Shown piece by piece: positions 49,865 to 60,345 of a DNA stretch of 64,000 nt (within the stretch, counting starts at the first letter, position 1; each line of letters opens with the position of its first letter). The notes under the pieces were generated by a model. The model did no database searches. It worked only from the letters and a program-made list of their open reading frames with translations, and was not told the DNA's origin. The stretch covers positions 1,984,001 through 2,048,000 of the forward strand of contig NZ_CP159358.1 of the NCBI RefSeq assembly GCF_040500475.1. The letters run 5' to 3'. The translations under genes were made by a program, and so were the position numbers. This DNA is from Bacillus sp. Bos-x628. GTDB lineage: Bacteria > Bacillota > Bacilli > Bacillales > Bacillaceae.

Positions 49865-50449
49865 ATGTCAAAAGGCATCTTGCGTATAATGAGCTGTTTT
49901 CTTCTTTTATCTCTAACAGCTTGTGCTCCCAAAACCCAATCCTCATCTCATATGGACTATGACGAAACAAAGAAAATGGTCGTCGATATTTTGAAAACAG
50001 ATGACGGTAAAAAGGCCATTCAACAGTTATTAAATGACGAGGCAATGAATGAAGCTTTGGTTATGGATGAACAAACTGTGAAAACAACCATAGAGAAAAC
50101 ACTTACTTCAGATAAAGGCAAAGAGTTCTGGAAGAAGGTCTTTGAGGATTCTAAATTTGCCGAGACTTTCGCAAAATCCATGCAACAGCAACATGAAAAG
50201 ATGTTAAAGCAGTTGATGAAGGATCCTGACTATCAACAAATGATGATGGATATACTGAAAGATCCTGAGATGGATAAGAAATATGGAGAGCTTGTCAAAA
50301 GCAAAGAATTCAGAAAGTACTTAGAAAAAGTCATTACTGAAACATTAAACAGCCCTCTTTATAAAAAGAAATTTGAAGATGAACTCAAAAAGGCTGCCAC
50401 TGAAAATAGCGGTGATTCTGGCTCACAGGATCAAGGCAACGACAGCTAA
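49865..50449 (+). CDS. gerD: Spore germination lipoprotein GerD
   Basis: A 194-residue lipoprotein with lipobox LTAC (Cys about residue 20) and a helical, charged body. In spores GerD gathers the germinant receptors into a cluster in the inner membrane. The C-terminal tail (SGDSGSQDQGNDS) is disordered. Ribosome binding site AAGGAG. Confidence 0.92.
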   Translation: MSKGILRIMSCFLLLSLTACAPKTQSSSHMDYDETKKMVVDILKTDDGKKAIQQLLNDEAMNEALVMDEQTVKTTIEKTLTSDKGKEFWKKVFEDSKFAETFAKSMQQQHEKMLKQLMKDPDYQQMMMDILKDPEMDKKYGELVKSKEFRKYLEKVITETLNSPLYKKKFEDELKKAATENSGDSGSQDQGNDS

Positions 50450-50450
50450 A

Positions 50451-50483
50451 AATCACCCGAGTGCGCGAATTCCACTCGGGCTT
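50451..50483. terminator. Shared gerD/salA terminator
   Basis: CCCGAGTG pairs with CACTCGGG between two convergent genes; short T-runs are found on either side (CTTT; GATTTTT on the minus strand). Confidence 0.75.
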
Positions 50484-50486
50484 TCA

Positions 50487-51545
50487 CTATGCTTTAACCG
50501 CTAATTGTTCAATGACCTTATTGGCAATGCTTTGATAAACCTTCCCTGTTGGGTGGCTTGCCTCATAGACAGACGGAGCAAAGTCTTGTTCATTCCAATC
50601 AGGCTGCCTTAATGGAATTTGTCCAAGGACAGATACACGCAGTTCTTCAGCCAGCTTGTCGCCCCCGCCTTTGCCAAAGACATATTCCTTTTCACCCGTT
50701 TTTTTACTTTCGTAATAGCTCATATTCTCAACTACTCCAAGCACTTCATGATCTGTTTGCAATGCCATTGCGCCTGCTCTTGCAGCAACAAAGGCTGCCG
50801 TTGGATGCGGCGTTGTGACAATGATCTCCTTACAGCTTGGAAGCATCGTATGAATATCAAGCGCCACATCACCTGTTCCAGGCGGAAGATCTAATAGTAA
50901 GAAATCTAATTCTCCCCACTCGACTTCGTGGAAGAAGTTATTTAACATTTTACCAAGCATGGGTCCTCTCCAAATAACTGGTGCATTTTCTTCAACAAAA
51001 AAGCCCATTGAAATCACTTTTACACCAAAGCGTTCCACAGGTATAATTTTTTCCCCTTTGACTGTCGGTCTGACGGTAATTCCCATCATATCTGGTACAC
51101 TAAAGCCATAAATATCAGCGTCAATTAACCCGACTTTTTTCCCTAAACGAGCAAGTGCCACAGCAAGGTTAACGGAAACAGTGGACTTACCAACGCCGCC
51201 CTTTCCGCTCGCAATCGCTAAAAAAACAGGTGGATTTTTTGAGTTGAGTAAGTTTTCTTCCTCTGCACGAGACGGCATGAATTTTTCGAGCGTCTCCTGA
51301 GGCAGTTCCTCAAAACGAAGTCCGACTGTTTTGACCCCTGCTGCCTTTAAGGATTGTACGATGTCTTGCTGCAGCTTCATCTGCTCAGCAGTGCCTGTTT
51401 TAGCAATGGCTACCTTTAAGCTCACATGCTCTTTTTCAGGCTTCATACTGATTTCCTTAATGGCATCCAGCTCACCAAGCGGTATATGAAGGAAAGGTTC
51501 GTCCATCTTCCCAACTAGTTTTCTCACATCATCTTGTCCGATCAT
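50487..51545 (-). CDS. salA: SalA, Mrp/MinD-type P-loop protein
   Basis: A 352-residue Mrp-family ATPase with an N-terminal MIP18/DUF59-like domain (residues 1-90) and a ParA-like domain with deviant Walker A GKGGVGKST (about 113-121) and LLDLPPGTGD. In B. subtilis SalA represses scoC and so raises protease expression; Mrp proteins can also carry iron-sulfur clusters. The CxxC of cluster carriers is not evident. Single gene with its own terminator. Confidence 0.92.
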   Translation of the reverse strand: MIGQDDVRKLVGKMDEPFLHIPLGELDAIKEISMKPEKEHVSLKVAIAKTGTAEQMKLQQDIVQSLKAAGVKTVGLRFEELPQETLEKFMPSRAEEENLLNSKNPPVFLAIASGKGGVGKSTVSVNLAVALARLGKKVGLIDADIYGFSVPDMMGITVRPTVKGEKIIPVERFGVKVISMGFFVEENAPVIWRGPMLGKMLNNFFHEVEWGELDFLLLDLPPGTGDVALDIHTMLPSCKEIIVTTPHPTAAFVAARAGAMALQTDHEVLGVVENMSYYESKKTGEKEYVFGKGGGDKLAEELRVSVLGQIPLRQPDWNEQDFAPSVYEASHPTGKVYQSIANKVIEQLAVKA

Positions 51546-51648
51546 AGCAGAACCTCACCCTTTATTGAATTCGTTTACAATTCAAGTATATCATACATAT
51601 CCTTACAATGTCTGTCCTGTTTGCCTCATACCAAAAGGAAAAAGCCGC

Positions 51649-52359
51649 TTATTCAGGCGGCTTTTGCTCTGTTAAATATCTTAGAATTCCTTTATATATA
51701 GAGGCAGCAATTTGATCCTGATAAGTCGGTGTCGCAAGCTGACTCGCCTCTTTCGGGTTGGAGAGAAATCCGATTTCCACAAGCGCTCCTGGCTTCGTGA
51801 CATTTTGCATCAAATAAATTCCGTTAATCCGCTTCGCTTTCCGATTAGTGTTTTCAAGATTTTTTCGCAATTCATCTTGAATAAACTTCGCCGCCTTTTC
51901 ATTCTCCTCATACTTTCCATAAAAAAACGTTTGAGCACCGCTCCACTTATTTGATGGAATCGCATTTAAGTGAATACTTAAATAAAGATCAGCTTCAGAC
52001 TCATTGATCACTTTCACGCGGTTTCTCAAGTCTTCCGCTTTCTTTCGGGCATACCCCTTTGTATTCTTTGAAGATAGATCTGAATCATCCTCACGGGTCA
52101 TGAGTACAAGCGCTCCTTGCTCCTGCAAATAGTCACGTATCTTCATGGAGACATCAAGTGCAATCTCTTTTTCAAGCAAATCACCTCCAACAGCACCGCC
52201 ATCTGGACCACCGTGACCCGGATCTAAATAGATGATCTTCCCACTTAGAGGTAAGTTCCATGATTTCCATGAATCATCATTTAAAAATTGAAATCTGAAT
52301 AAGAATAAGAGGACAATAAACCCGATTAAAAACCCTGTCCACTTCAGCTTTCTTTTCAT
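51649..52359 (-). CDS. cwlD: Spore cortex N-acetylmuramoyl-L-alanine amidase CwlD
   Basis: A 236-residue zinc amidase. The N-terminal segment (WTGFLIGFIVLLFLFRFQ) anchors or exports it; LDPGHGGPDGGAVG (zinc His), Glu in LLEKEIALD, LYLSIHLNA (zinc His) and LVEIGFLSN (catalytic Glu) are all present. With PdaA it makes the muramic-lactam of the cortex. Start ATG 52359 after GGGAGGG. Confidence 0.94.
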   Translation of the reverse strand: MKRKLKWTGFLIGFIVLLFLFRFQFLNDDSWKSWNLPLSGKIIYLDPGHGGPDGGAVGGDLLEKEIALDVSMKIRDYLQEQGALVLMTREDDSDLSSKNTKGYARKKAEDLRNRVKVINESEADLYLSIHLNAIPSNKWSGAQTFFYGKYEENEKAAKFIQDELRKNLENTNRKAKRINGIYLMQNVTKPGALVEIGFLSNPKEASQLATPTYQDQIAASIYKGILRYLTEQKPPE

Positions 52360-52417
52360 CCCTGTCCCTCCCATACGCCATTATTTTATAGATATGGGAC
52401 AAGGGCTCAAAATATGC

Positions 52418-52861
52418 TTAGTGCAGCCGAAGCTTGTGTCTTTTTTCTGACTCACGAAAGCCTTCCTGCCACCATGTGTTCAGAAAGATCTCGGCAAAAG
52501 CATGAAGCGATGACGTCTTTATCTTGATATGAAACATATTGCCCCACGATTGAAGACAGCCCGTCAAATCCTCAATCAGCTCTTTCTCTTCTTGATACGA
52601 ACGTTTTTTAATTTCTTCATAGGATTCCCCATGTTTGCTCGCTTCACCATATCTTCCACCTGCTAAATAAGCCTCAATCGCAAAATCAATACAGCCATCA
52701 CTCATCATACCGGCTGGATCATCTGCAAATGGAAACACCTTTTTTGTTAACTTTTTAGAAGAGATCGTTACCTTTTGAAGAGACAAAGTACGTAAAAGTT
52801 TCTTCTCCAGCATGACATCCCTTTTGGTTTTCAATTGATAAAATGAAAGCACTTCTGCCAT
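52418..52861 (-). CDS. ybaK: YbaK, DUF2521 protein
   Basis: A 147-residue protein of unknown role conserved next to cwlD in Bacillus. It opens MAEVLSFYQLKTKRDVM and has a Trp-rich C terminus (LNTWWQEGFRESEK). No catalytic motif is seen. The start is ATG 52861 after AAAGGAG. Confidence 0.85.
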   Translation of the reverse strand: MAEVLSFYQLKTKRDVMLEKKLLRTLSLQKVTISSKKLTKKVFPFADDPAGMMSDGCIDFAIEAYLAGGRYGEASKHGESYEEIKKRSYQEEKELIEDLTGCLQSWGNMFHIKIKTSSLHAFAEIFLNTWWQEGFRESEKRHKLRLH

Positions 52862-53014
52862 TGACTGAACTCCTTTTTTCTTTGTATTGTTCGTTGCTTT
52901 GAACAAAACATGCAGTTCAGTTAATGGAAATGGAGAAATCAGTGGTTTTTCGGAATTTAAATTGTGATAAAATGGAATTTTAATAATAGAAAGATTGGAA
53001 AAGGGGCAAAATAA

Positions 53015-53575
53015 ATGACGAAATGGATGTATATCCTGCTGGTGCTAACAGTCATTCTATCCGCATGCAGCAGTCAAGCCGTTGAAAAAAAGAGCGACAT
53101 CAAAGGAATTGAAGACACTTCCTTAAAACAGCTCACCACGCACAAGAATACATATCTCGGTGACAATTCAGCAATTGGTGCTATCTTATCAGATCTCCCA
53201 GGCGGAGTGATTCGAGAGTTTGACATCATTGCTGGAAAAGCATTAAAAGTAACGTATGGTATAAAGGAGAATTCTTCTTTAACAGAAGAACAGTTTGACG
53301 CATTTTGGTTTAATCAAAAAGACACCATTGAAAAAACGTATTTGTACAACGCAATGGCACTTTTTATCCTTATTAATAACGTACAAAAGGTTACCTTACA
53401 AATGAACTCGAGCGACGAGCCGTCCGTGACCTTCAATAGAACCCAACTAGAAAAGAAGCTGCCTCATTCCTTCCATACGTACAAAGACAATCCAAAGCTT
53501 TGGCAAAAGGAGCTTGTGGACGGTATAGTGAAGTCGAGAGAAAAACGCCAAACCTTGTACAGGCATTTTCGTTGA
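53015..53575 (+). CDS. Lipoprotein, DUF4825-like
   Basis: A 186-residue protein with lipobox LSAC (Cys about residue 18). The mature part starts with charged residues and includes KNTYLGDNSAIGAIL, a pattern I associate with DUF4825 proteins (weak recall). Membrane-anchored outside the cell. It is not part of the B. subtilis order at this place, so it and the next gene are probably lineage-specific. Ribosome binding site AAGGGGC. Confidence 0.65.
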   Translation: MTKWMYILLVLTVILSACSSQAVEKKSDIKGIEDTSLKQLTTHKNTYLGDNSAIGAILSDLPGGVIREFDIIAGKALKVTYGIKENSSLTEEQFDAFWFNQKDTIEKTYLYNAMALFILINNVQKVTLQMNSSDEPSVTFNRTQLEKKLPHSFHTYKDNPKLWQKELVDGIVKSREKRQTLYRHFR

Positions 53576-53625
53576 AGAAGTAATGTGAAAAACAGAGGGG
53601 CATACTCCCTTCTGTTTTTTGATCG

Positions 53626-54705
53626 TTATGAAGTGAAAGCCAGAATCAATCGTTGTCGAAACGCTTTATCCATCGCTAGGGTCACCACAAATTGATTGAA
53701 GATTCGTTCAATCCAGTATGAATTTTTTGCTTTTGGGTCATTGATAAAAAGTGAAATAGAAATAGATTTGGTATCAGTTCTTCGATATAAAGCAGAAGTA
53801 AAGCCAAACAATGTCGCCCCGCCTTTATACCAGAAAGAATGATCAGATTCAGCCTTCACTGTTTCCCCCAGCACGATTTGGCTGAAAAGACGTTTTTCTT
53901 CCTCTGTTAACAAATCGTCATTTAAACGTTTCATAAAATGGGCATATTGATTGGTCGTAGACTTCGTCAGTTTTTGTGCTAATAATGACTGAATGTGGAA
54001 ACTTAATAAATTCTTTTTCTTCATCTTTTCTTCTAATGCCATTTTTCGCTCTGGATCATTTTTCATAATAGCGAAGATCTCGTTCATCAGTGTTTTGTAT
54101 TGTTCATCGGATACACCGCTCATTTGCTTCAGTGCATCCCGCCGATGATTAGATACATAAGCTGACCACAAGAGCTTTGGCGTCAGCGGTATGAGTTCAT
54201 CATGTTCTGTAAGGCCTGCACATGTCATCCGATCATTGATCTTTTTAAGACCGATTCGTTCAATTAGATAATCCGTACAGGCATTTGAACTGTATTGCAT
54301 CATCCCTTTTGCTACATCTAACAAAGTAGCATTTTTAGAAAATTTGTTGACCTCCAGCCAATACTTGTGTGCACCGCCATCAGTCCTATCGATATAAAAT
54401 CGCTCTAATTCGGACAACTCCACCATCTCATCCAAATTCAAATCGCCCTTCGATACTGCTTTGACGAAATGGAAGAGAACCAGCAATTTCACAGTACTTG
54501 CTAGAGGCGTTTTCCTATCAGCGTTCCAAGCTAACACAACATGTTCATTTTCAATAATCGTGACAGATAGGTTCTCTTTGTTTTTTTCCACATATTTCAG
54601 AAGATCCTCTTTTGTTTTCTTCATGTCTCTTTTATACAAAATGACTTGAATCGTTACGTAAAGAATGACTAAGCCTAACACAATGAAACCAATTTTGAGC
54701 AGCAT
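53626..54705 (-). CDS. Class A beta-lactamase-like serine hydrolase, membrane-anchored
   Basis: A 359-residue protein with one N-terminal membrane segment and a penicillin-binding fold: S-T-V-K in PLASTVKLLVLFHF (SxxK, about residue 70-73), YSSN (SxN motif) and KGG in WYKGGATLFGF. All three active-site motifs are present, so it is probably active on a beta-lactam or a wall/peptide substrate; which one is unclear. Start ATG 54705 after GGAGAGGG. It is convergent with the lipoprotein gene. Confidence 0.78.
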   Translation of the reverse strand: MLLKIGFIVLGLVILYVTIQVILYKRDMKKTKEDLLKYVEKNKENLSVTIIENEHVVLAWNADRKTPLASTVKLLVLFHFVKAVSKGDLNLDEMVELSELERFYIDRTDGGAHKYWLEVNKFSKNATLLDVAKGMMQYSSNACTDYLIERIGLKKINDRMTCAGLTEHDELIPLTPKLLWSAYVSNHRRDALKQMSGVSDEQYKTLMNEIFAIMKNDPERKMALEEKMKKKNLLSFHIQSLLAQKLTKSTTNQYAHFMKRLNDDLLTEEEKRLFSQIVLGETVKAESDHSFWYKGGATLFGFTSALYRRTDTKSISISLFINDPKAKNSYWIERIFNQFVVTLAMDKAFRQRLILAFTS

Positions 54706-54785
54706 CTTTTTCCCTCTCCAAGCAAAACAGAATATCACCATATCCAATATAACAAATATTTCAAATGAGGAAAAATATTATTATA

Positions 54786-55480
54786 ATTTGACGGGTCTCC
54801 TTTTTATCTCACGAAACCCCCCCAGATCGCTCTGAGAGAAGTTTGAAGTGCAATTACGGTGATAATAAAAAGGTACAAGAATTGCTAGATAAGTTTTCTA
54901 GATAAGTTTTCAAGAAAAGGCACTATGTTAAAAAAAGGAGTCAAAGAAAGAATAGACTTTGGCAAAGTAATAGGAAAATACTATGATAAGATACTGGGAA
55001 GTATGTAGAGACTACTAATGGATTGGACCACGGTGATGTCAATTATATAGAATATGACGCCGTCGCATTTCAAGTAAATCATATTTTATCCCAACCCACT
55101 AATAATGACTGTAGTGTATATGATTGGTTAAGACAAGGAAAAAATTCCTTAATGGAAATTTCACTTTATGATGATATACCAAGTGCCTAGAGTTGAGGAA
55201 AACAGTCTGGTGATACATATGTTAGACAAAGACGGGTTAGTCCAAAAAACTGTTTCATTTACACTTGTCAGCAAACGCTCCCGCAGTGACCGCACGCCGT
55301 TAGCTACTGTTTTACGCCAAATGCGATTAAGGTTGTCAAACGCATTAGCCTGACCGTAAATACCGCACTATTACAAGTCCATATCCCTCTCAAGGAAGCG
55401 TCAGGTGGGTTAAGAACAAAGTTCTCTTTCATAATTACATTGACTTATAATAAATGTGGGGTGCGCTAGGTTTTCAAACA
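54786..55480. other. Gene debris before rpsI
   Basis: On the plus strand short frames can be chained: MLKKGVKERIDFGKVIGKYY (from 54925), [18 protein letters not shown] and [19 protein letters not shown] to a stop near 55187, then shifted pieces up to about 55450. They look like one or two lost genes with several shifts. I cannot name the family. Confidence 0.4.
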
Positions 55481-55486
55481 AACAAA

Positions 55487-55518
55487 AAGGCTTCCAAACC
55501 AAACGGTTTGAGAGCCTT
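55487..55518 (-). terminator. rpsI terminator
   Basis: AAGGCTCTCAAACC pairs imperfectly with GGTTTGGAAGCCTT around GTTT and is followed by TTTTTG on the minus strand, 14 nt past the rpsI stop. Confidence 0.75.
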
Positions 55519-55531
55519 GAATTGTTGATCA

Positions 55532-55924
55532 TTAACGTTTCGAGAACTGAGGAGCTCTACGTGCGCCTTTAAGACCGTATTTCTTACGCTCTTTCATACG
55601 AGAGTCACGAGTAAGAAGTCCAGCACGTTTAAGTGGTTGACGGTACTCAGGATCTACTTCAAGAAGAGCACGAGAGATACCGTGACGGATTGCGCCAGCT
55701 TGACCAGAGAATCCACCACCGTGAACATTGACAAGAACATCGTAGCTGTTAGCTGTTTCTGTGATGTTCAAAGGCTGTTTCACGTCTTCGATTAAAGCAG
55801 CAAATGGAATGTATTCAGTAATTTCACGATTATTAACGACGATACGACCTTCACCTGGAACTAAGCGAACGCGCGCTACAGAACTTTTACGACGACCTGT
55901 ACCGTAATATTGAACCTGTGCCAA
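55532..55924 (-). CDS. rpsI: Ribosomal protein uS9
   Basis: The 130-residue protein shows the uS9 start ([16 protein letters not shown]), [19 protein letters not shown] and the basic tail RAPQFSKR that reaches the P-site tRNA. It follows rplM by 20 nt in the usual rplM-rpsI operon. Confidence 0.99.
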   Translation of the reverse strand: MAQVQYYGTGRRKSSVARVRLVPGEGRIVVNNREITEYIPFAALIEDVKQPLNITETANSYDVLVNVHGGGFSGQAGAIRHGISRALLEVDPEYRQPLKRAGLLTRDSRMKERKKYGLKGARRAPQFSKR

Positions 55925-55944
55925 ATTGTTAACCTCCCTTTTAA

Positions 55945-56495
<551 letters not shown>

Positions 56496-56499
56496 TGAT

Positions 56500-56528
56500 A
56501 TCTTATAACTTTCTGCTTCCTGTGTCAA
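56500..56528 (-). promoter_or_regulatory. rplM-rpsI promoter
   Basis: TTGACA (56528-56523) and TAAGAT (56505-56500) with 17-nt spacing, about 115 nt before rplM. Confidence 0.75.
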
Positions 56529-56546
56529 GAACATGTTACACCTGGT

Positions 56547-57290
56547 TTAGTTGTCATAGAAAACTTCCCATAAATACAGTCCATGACTAGGGGCAGTTTT
56601 GCCTGCCGCTTTGCGATTTCGGGCGGCAAGCATGGCTTTGACATCCTCAGGGCGAAATTTACCAGCTCCTACTTCAAGTAAGGTGCCAGCGATAATCCGC
56701 ACCATGTTATATAGAAATCCGTTGCCTCTCACACGCATTTCAAGCCCATCTGACGCGTTTTTCCACTCAAGGGTATAAATAGTCCTCACCTTGTCTTGAA
56801 CCTCTGTATTCGCCGCACAGAAGCTTGTGAAATCATACGTTCCTATTAGATAGGTGGCAGCCTCTTTCATTCGGTCTACATCCAGCCGGTAAGGGTAGTG
56901 ACAGGCATAGTGTCTCATGAACACATTTTGGTGTGTTTCAGTGGAGACCACATAGCGGTACTCCTTTGATGCGACGCTAAATCTTGCATGAAAAGACTCG
57001 TCCACTTCCTCAGCCTTCAGAATGCGAATATCATCAGGCAGCAAGCTGTTCAGAGCAAATGGCCACCTTTCCATCGGGATTATCAGCGGGGTGTGAAAAT
57101 GGATGACCTGACCCTTTGCATGCACACCGCTGTCTGTACGGCCTGAAGCCACGACAGAAATCGGTTCTGTTTGTTTATGCATCCTAGCAAGCGCTGACTC
57201 AAGCTCCGTTTGAACCGTTCGTTGTCCAGGCTGAACCTGATACCCTTTAAAATTTGTCCCATCGTAGGATACGATACATTTTACCTTCAT
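56547..57290 (-). CDS. truA: tRNA pseudouridine synthase TruA
   Basis: The 247-residue enzyme makes pseudouridine at positions 38-40 of tRNA anticodon arms. VASGRTDSGVHAKGQV holds the catalytic Asp; VRGNGFLYNMVRI is the second signature. It follows ecfT by 11 nt and ends the rplQ-distal operon. Confidence 0.97.
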   Translation of the reverse strand: MKVKCIVSYDGTNFKGYQVQPGQRTVQTELESALARMHKQTEPISVVASGRTDSGVHAKGQVIHFHTPLIIPMERWPFALNSLLPDDIRILKAEEVDESFHARFSVASKEYRYVVSTETHQNVFMRHYACHYPYRLDVDRMKEAATYLIGTYDFTSFCAANTEVQDKVRTIYTLEWKNASDGLEMRVRGNGFLYNMVRIIAGTLLEVGAGKFRPEDVKAMLAARNRKAAGKTAPSHGLYLWEVFYDN

Positions 57291-57301
57291 CTAGGAATCA
57301 C

Positions 57302-58099
57302 CTAATTTCTGAAAAGCACAAGAAGTGCTGTTAACAGGATGAATAGAAGCAAAGTAATTGTGTCTTTCATCCCCCAGACAAGCTGGCGGTATTTCGTACG
57401 CCCTTCTCCTCCGCGGTAGCCTCTCGCTTCCATTGCGGTCGCCAGTTCCTCGGCACGCTTAAACGCACTAACGAAGAGTGGAACGAGCAAAGGCACGATC
57501 GCCTTCAAGCGATCCTTCACAGGTCCACTTGTAAAATCTACGCCTCTCGCCATTTGGGCTTTCATGATTTTATCCGTCTCTTCAAGTAATGTCGGAATAA
57601 ACCTTAGTGAGATGGACATCATGAGGGCAAGCTCGTGAACAGGGAGTTTGATTTTACGAAATGGATGGAGCAGCTTTTCCATACCATCAGTCACTTCGAT
57701 AGGCGTTGTGGTTAATGTGAGAAGTGTCGTCATCATGATGAGATACACAAAACGTAGTGAAATGAAAACCCCCTGCTTTAAACCCTCTTCATAAATATTC
57801 AGGAAGCCAAAGTGGAATAACAGTGCGCCATCCTTCGTCATGAAGATATGCAGAATAAAAGTGAACAGAACAATCCAAAGAATCGGCTTCATTCCCTTGA
57901 GAATAAAATATATCGGCACCTGTGAGACCATGACCACAAGGAGTGTAAAAATCCCTAAAAGCCCGTAGGTGATATAGTTATTTGCAAAAAAGACAATAAA
58001 GACGAAAAAGAAAATAGACAACAGCTTTGTCCTTGGATCAAGACGATGGACAAAGGATGTACCTGGCACGTATTTGCCGATAATCATACTATCCATCAT
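57302..58099 (-). CDS. ecfT: ECF transporter transmembrane subunit EcfT
   Basis: A 265-residue membrane protein with about five to six segments and the two coupling motifs: ARG in MAQMARGVDF-type loop (about residue 185) and EARGYRG (about 230). It links the two EcfA ATPases to interchangeable vitamin-binding S subunits. Start overlaps ecfA2 by 4 nt. Confidence 0.96.
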   Translation of the reverse strand: MMDSMIIGKYVPGTSFVHRLDPRTKLLSIFFFVFIVFFANNYITYGLLGIFTLLVVMVSQVPIYFILKGMKPILWIVLFTFILHIFMTKDGALLFHFGFLNIYEEGLKQGVFISLRFVYLIMMTTLLTLTTTPIEVTDGMEKLLHPFRKIKLPVHELALMMSISLRFIPTLLEETDKIMKAQMARGVDFTSGPVKDRLKAIVPLLVPLFVSAFKRAEELATAMEARGYRGGEGRTKYRQLVWGMKDTITLLLFILLTALLVLFRN

Positions 58100-58965
58100 G
58101 ATGTCGTTTCCTCCTGAAAAAGAGCTGTTAAGGCTTCCGCCATTTCCTCTATGGTGAGAAGCGGCTTTGGAAACGTGATACCTAATTTTTCTTCTACAGC
58201 CTGCTGGAATTTAATCGTTTCTGGCAGGTCAAGACCCAAGGAGGACATGTCTGTACGGTTGGCAAATAAGTCTCGCGGATATCCCGTCGCCTTTACGGTG
58301 CCTTTATGCATCACAATCATTTGATCCGCATAATGGGCAGCATCTTCCATACTATGTGTCACAAGGATCGTTGTGAGGTTGGCTTTTTGATGAAGCTCAT
58401 AGAACATGTCCATGATCTCTTTTCGGCCGCGTGGGTCAAGACCCGCTGTCGGTTCATCCAACACAAGTACCTCTGGCTCCATCGCTAGTACACCTGCAAT
58501 CGCCACACGCCTCATTTGACCCCCGCTTAGTTCAAAAGGAGATCGAGACAGTAAGGATTCAGGAAGACCCACCAATTTCATCATTTCCTTCGCTTTGGCT
58601 TCTGCCTGCTTCTCTGGAACGCCGAAATTCATAGGTCCAAAGCAAATATCCTTGAGAATGGTTTCCTCAAATAGTTGATGCTCAGGAAACTGAAAGACAA
58701 TACCTACTTTCTTACGAAGGGATTTCATGTTCTTTTGCTTTTTATTTGCTTGTAACACAGTGTCCCCAAGCGCAATACTTCCTTTCGTCGGTTTGAGCAG
58801 ACCATTTAGGTGTTGAAGAAGTGTAGACTTGCCAGAACCCGTATGACCAATGACAGCCACATAGCTGCCTTCTTTGATGGAAGCATTGACATCATATAAA
58901 GCAAGACGCTCAAACGGCGTTTTCATTTGATAACGATGCTCTAGATCTTTGATCGTAATGTCCAT
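58096..58965 (-). CDS. ecfA2: ECF transporter ATPase EcfA2
   Basis: A 289-residue ABC ATPase with Walker A GHTGSGKST, signature LSGGQMRRVAIAG and Walker B VLVLDEPTAGLD followed by the H-loop LVTHSMEDA. It powers vitamin uptake in the group II ECF transporter. Overlaps ecfA1 by 25 nt. Confidence 0.96.
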   Translation of the reverse strand: MDITIKDLEHRYQMKTPFERLALYDVNASIKEGSYVAVIGHTGSGKSTLLQHLNGLLKPTKGSIALGDTVLQANKKQKNMKSLRKKVGIVFQFPEHQLFEETILKDICFGPMNFGVPEKQAEAKAKEMMKLVGLPESLLSRSPFELSGGQMRRVAIAGVLAMEPEVLVLDEPTAGLDPRGRKEIMDMFYELHQKANLTTILVTHSMEDAAHYADQMIVMHKGTVKATGYPRDLFANRTDMSSLGLDLPETIKFQQAVEEKLGITFPKPLLTIEEMAEALTALFQEETTS

Positions 58966-59783
58966 AGCTCTTTCACCAATCCTTCTTGTGTCAAATGGGC
59001 ATTTGCAAGCGGCACACCTTGCTGCTTCAATTTTTTGCTCAAACGATAGGAAAATGGCAGGTCAAGTCCGATTTGAATTAACTGTTCATCTAGTTCAAAG
59101 ATTTCTTCTGGTGTCCCCTCAGCGAACTTCTTTCCACCATCCATGACAATGATACGATCTGCCTTAGCGGCTTCGTCTAAATCATGTGTAATGGAAATGA
59201 CTGTGACCGTCCCTTGTTTTTTCAGCATCCTGACGGTTTCTAACACTTCTTCACGGCCAATCGGATCAAGCATAGATGTTGCTTCGTCCAAGATCATGAT
59301 GTCAGGGCTTGCGGCAAGCACACCTGCAATCGCTACCCTCTGCTTTTGCCCACCTGATAGATGGTGCGGCTCTTGATCAAGAAATTCCTGCATATTGACC
59401 TGCTTCACAGCCCAATCTACACGTTCTATCATTAATTCCCGCTCAACCCCGTTATTTTCTAAACCAAAAGCCACATCATCACGAACAGTTGAGCCAACAA
59501 ATTGGTTATCTGGATTTTGAAAGACCATTCCGACCTTTTTACGAATATCCCAAATATGTTCTTCTTTCAGCTCAATCTCTCCCACCTTAACAGTTCCAGC
59601 ATCCGGTAAAATGAGCCCATTCAATACACGGGCAAGTGTGGATTTACCTGAACCGTTATGACCAACAATGGCGAGCCATTCATTTTGATTCACATGCAAT
59701 GACACTTGATCTAAAGCAGGCTTCTCCGCATCTTTGTGATAACGAAATACAACATTTTTTACGTCAATTAATGTCTTCCCCAT
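58941..59783 (-). CDS. ecfA1: ECF transporter ATPase EcfA1
   Basis: A 280-residue ABC ATPase with Walker A GHNGSGKST, signature LSGGQKQRVAIAG and Walker B IMILDEATSMLD, then SITHDLDEA. It pairs with EcfA2. First gene after rplQ in the Bacillus ribosomal region. Confidence 0.96.
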   Translation of the reverse strand: MGKTLIDVKNVVFRYHKDAEKPALDQVSLHVNQNEWLAIVGHNGSGKSTLARVLNGLILPDAGTVKVGEIELKEEHIWDIRKKVGMVFQNPDNQFVGSTVRDDVAFGLENNGVERELMIERVDWAVKQVNMQEFLDQEPHHLSGGQKQRVAIAGVLAASPDIMILDEATSMLDPIGREEVLETVRMLKKQGTVTVISITHDLDEAAKADRIIVMDGGKKFAEGTPEEIFELDEQLIQIGLDLPFSYRLSKKLKQQGVPLANAHLTQEGLVKELWTLRSKI

Positions 59784-59846
59784 CTCTGCCGGACCTCCTC
59801 TCAGCTCAACCTCTTCTTTACTTGTTCAACAAAACCCGCAGTACCT

Positions 59847-59887
59847 AAAAAAGGGCATAGATCCAGTTATGAACTGTCCCGCCCTTT
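59847..59887 (-). terminator. rplQ terminator
   Basis: AAAGGGC pairs with GCCCTTT around an inner stem CAGTT/AACTG, followed by TTT on the minus strand; 20 nt past rplQ. It ends the S10-spc-alpha transcript. Confidence 0.7.
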
Positions 59888-59907
59888 CTTAGATACACAA
59901 TATGTGA

Positions 59908-60288
<381 letters not shown>

Positions 60289-60345
60289 TTAGAGATACTG
60301 TATAAATAAAAAACACACGAAAATCCTAGTTCACAATGAAACTAG

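Noticed and set aside
55168..55353. 61-codon frame before rpsI
   Set aside because: Has no good start and lies across several broken frames; treated as debris.
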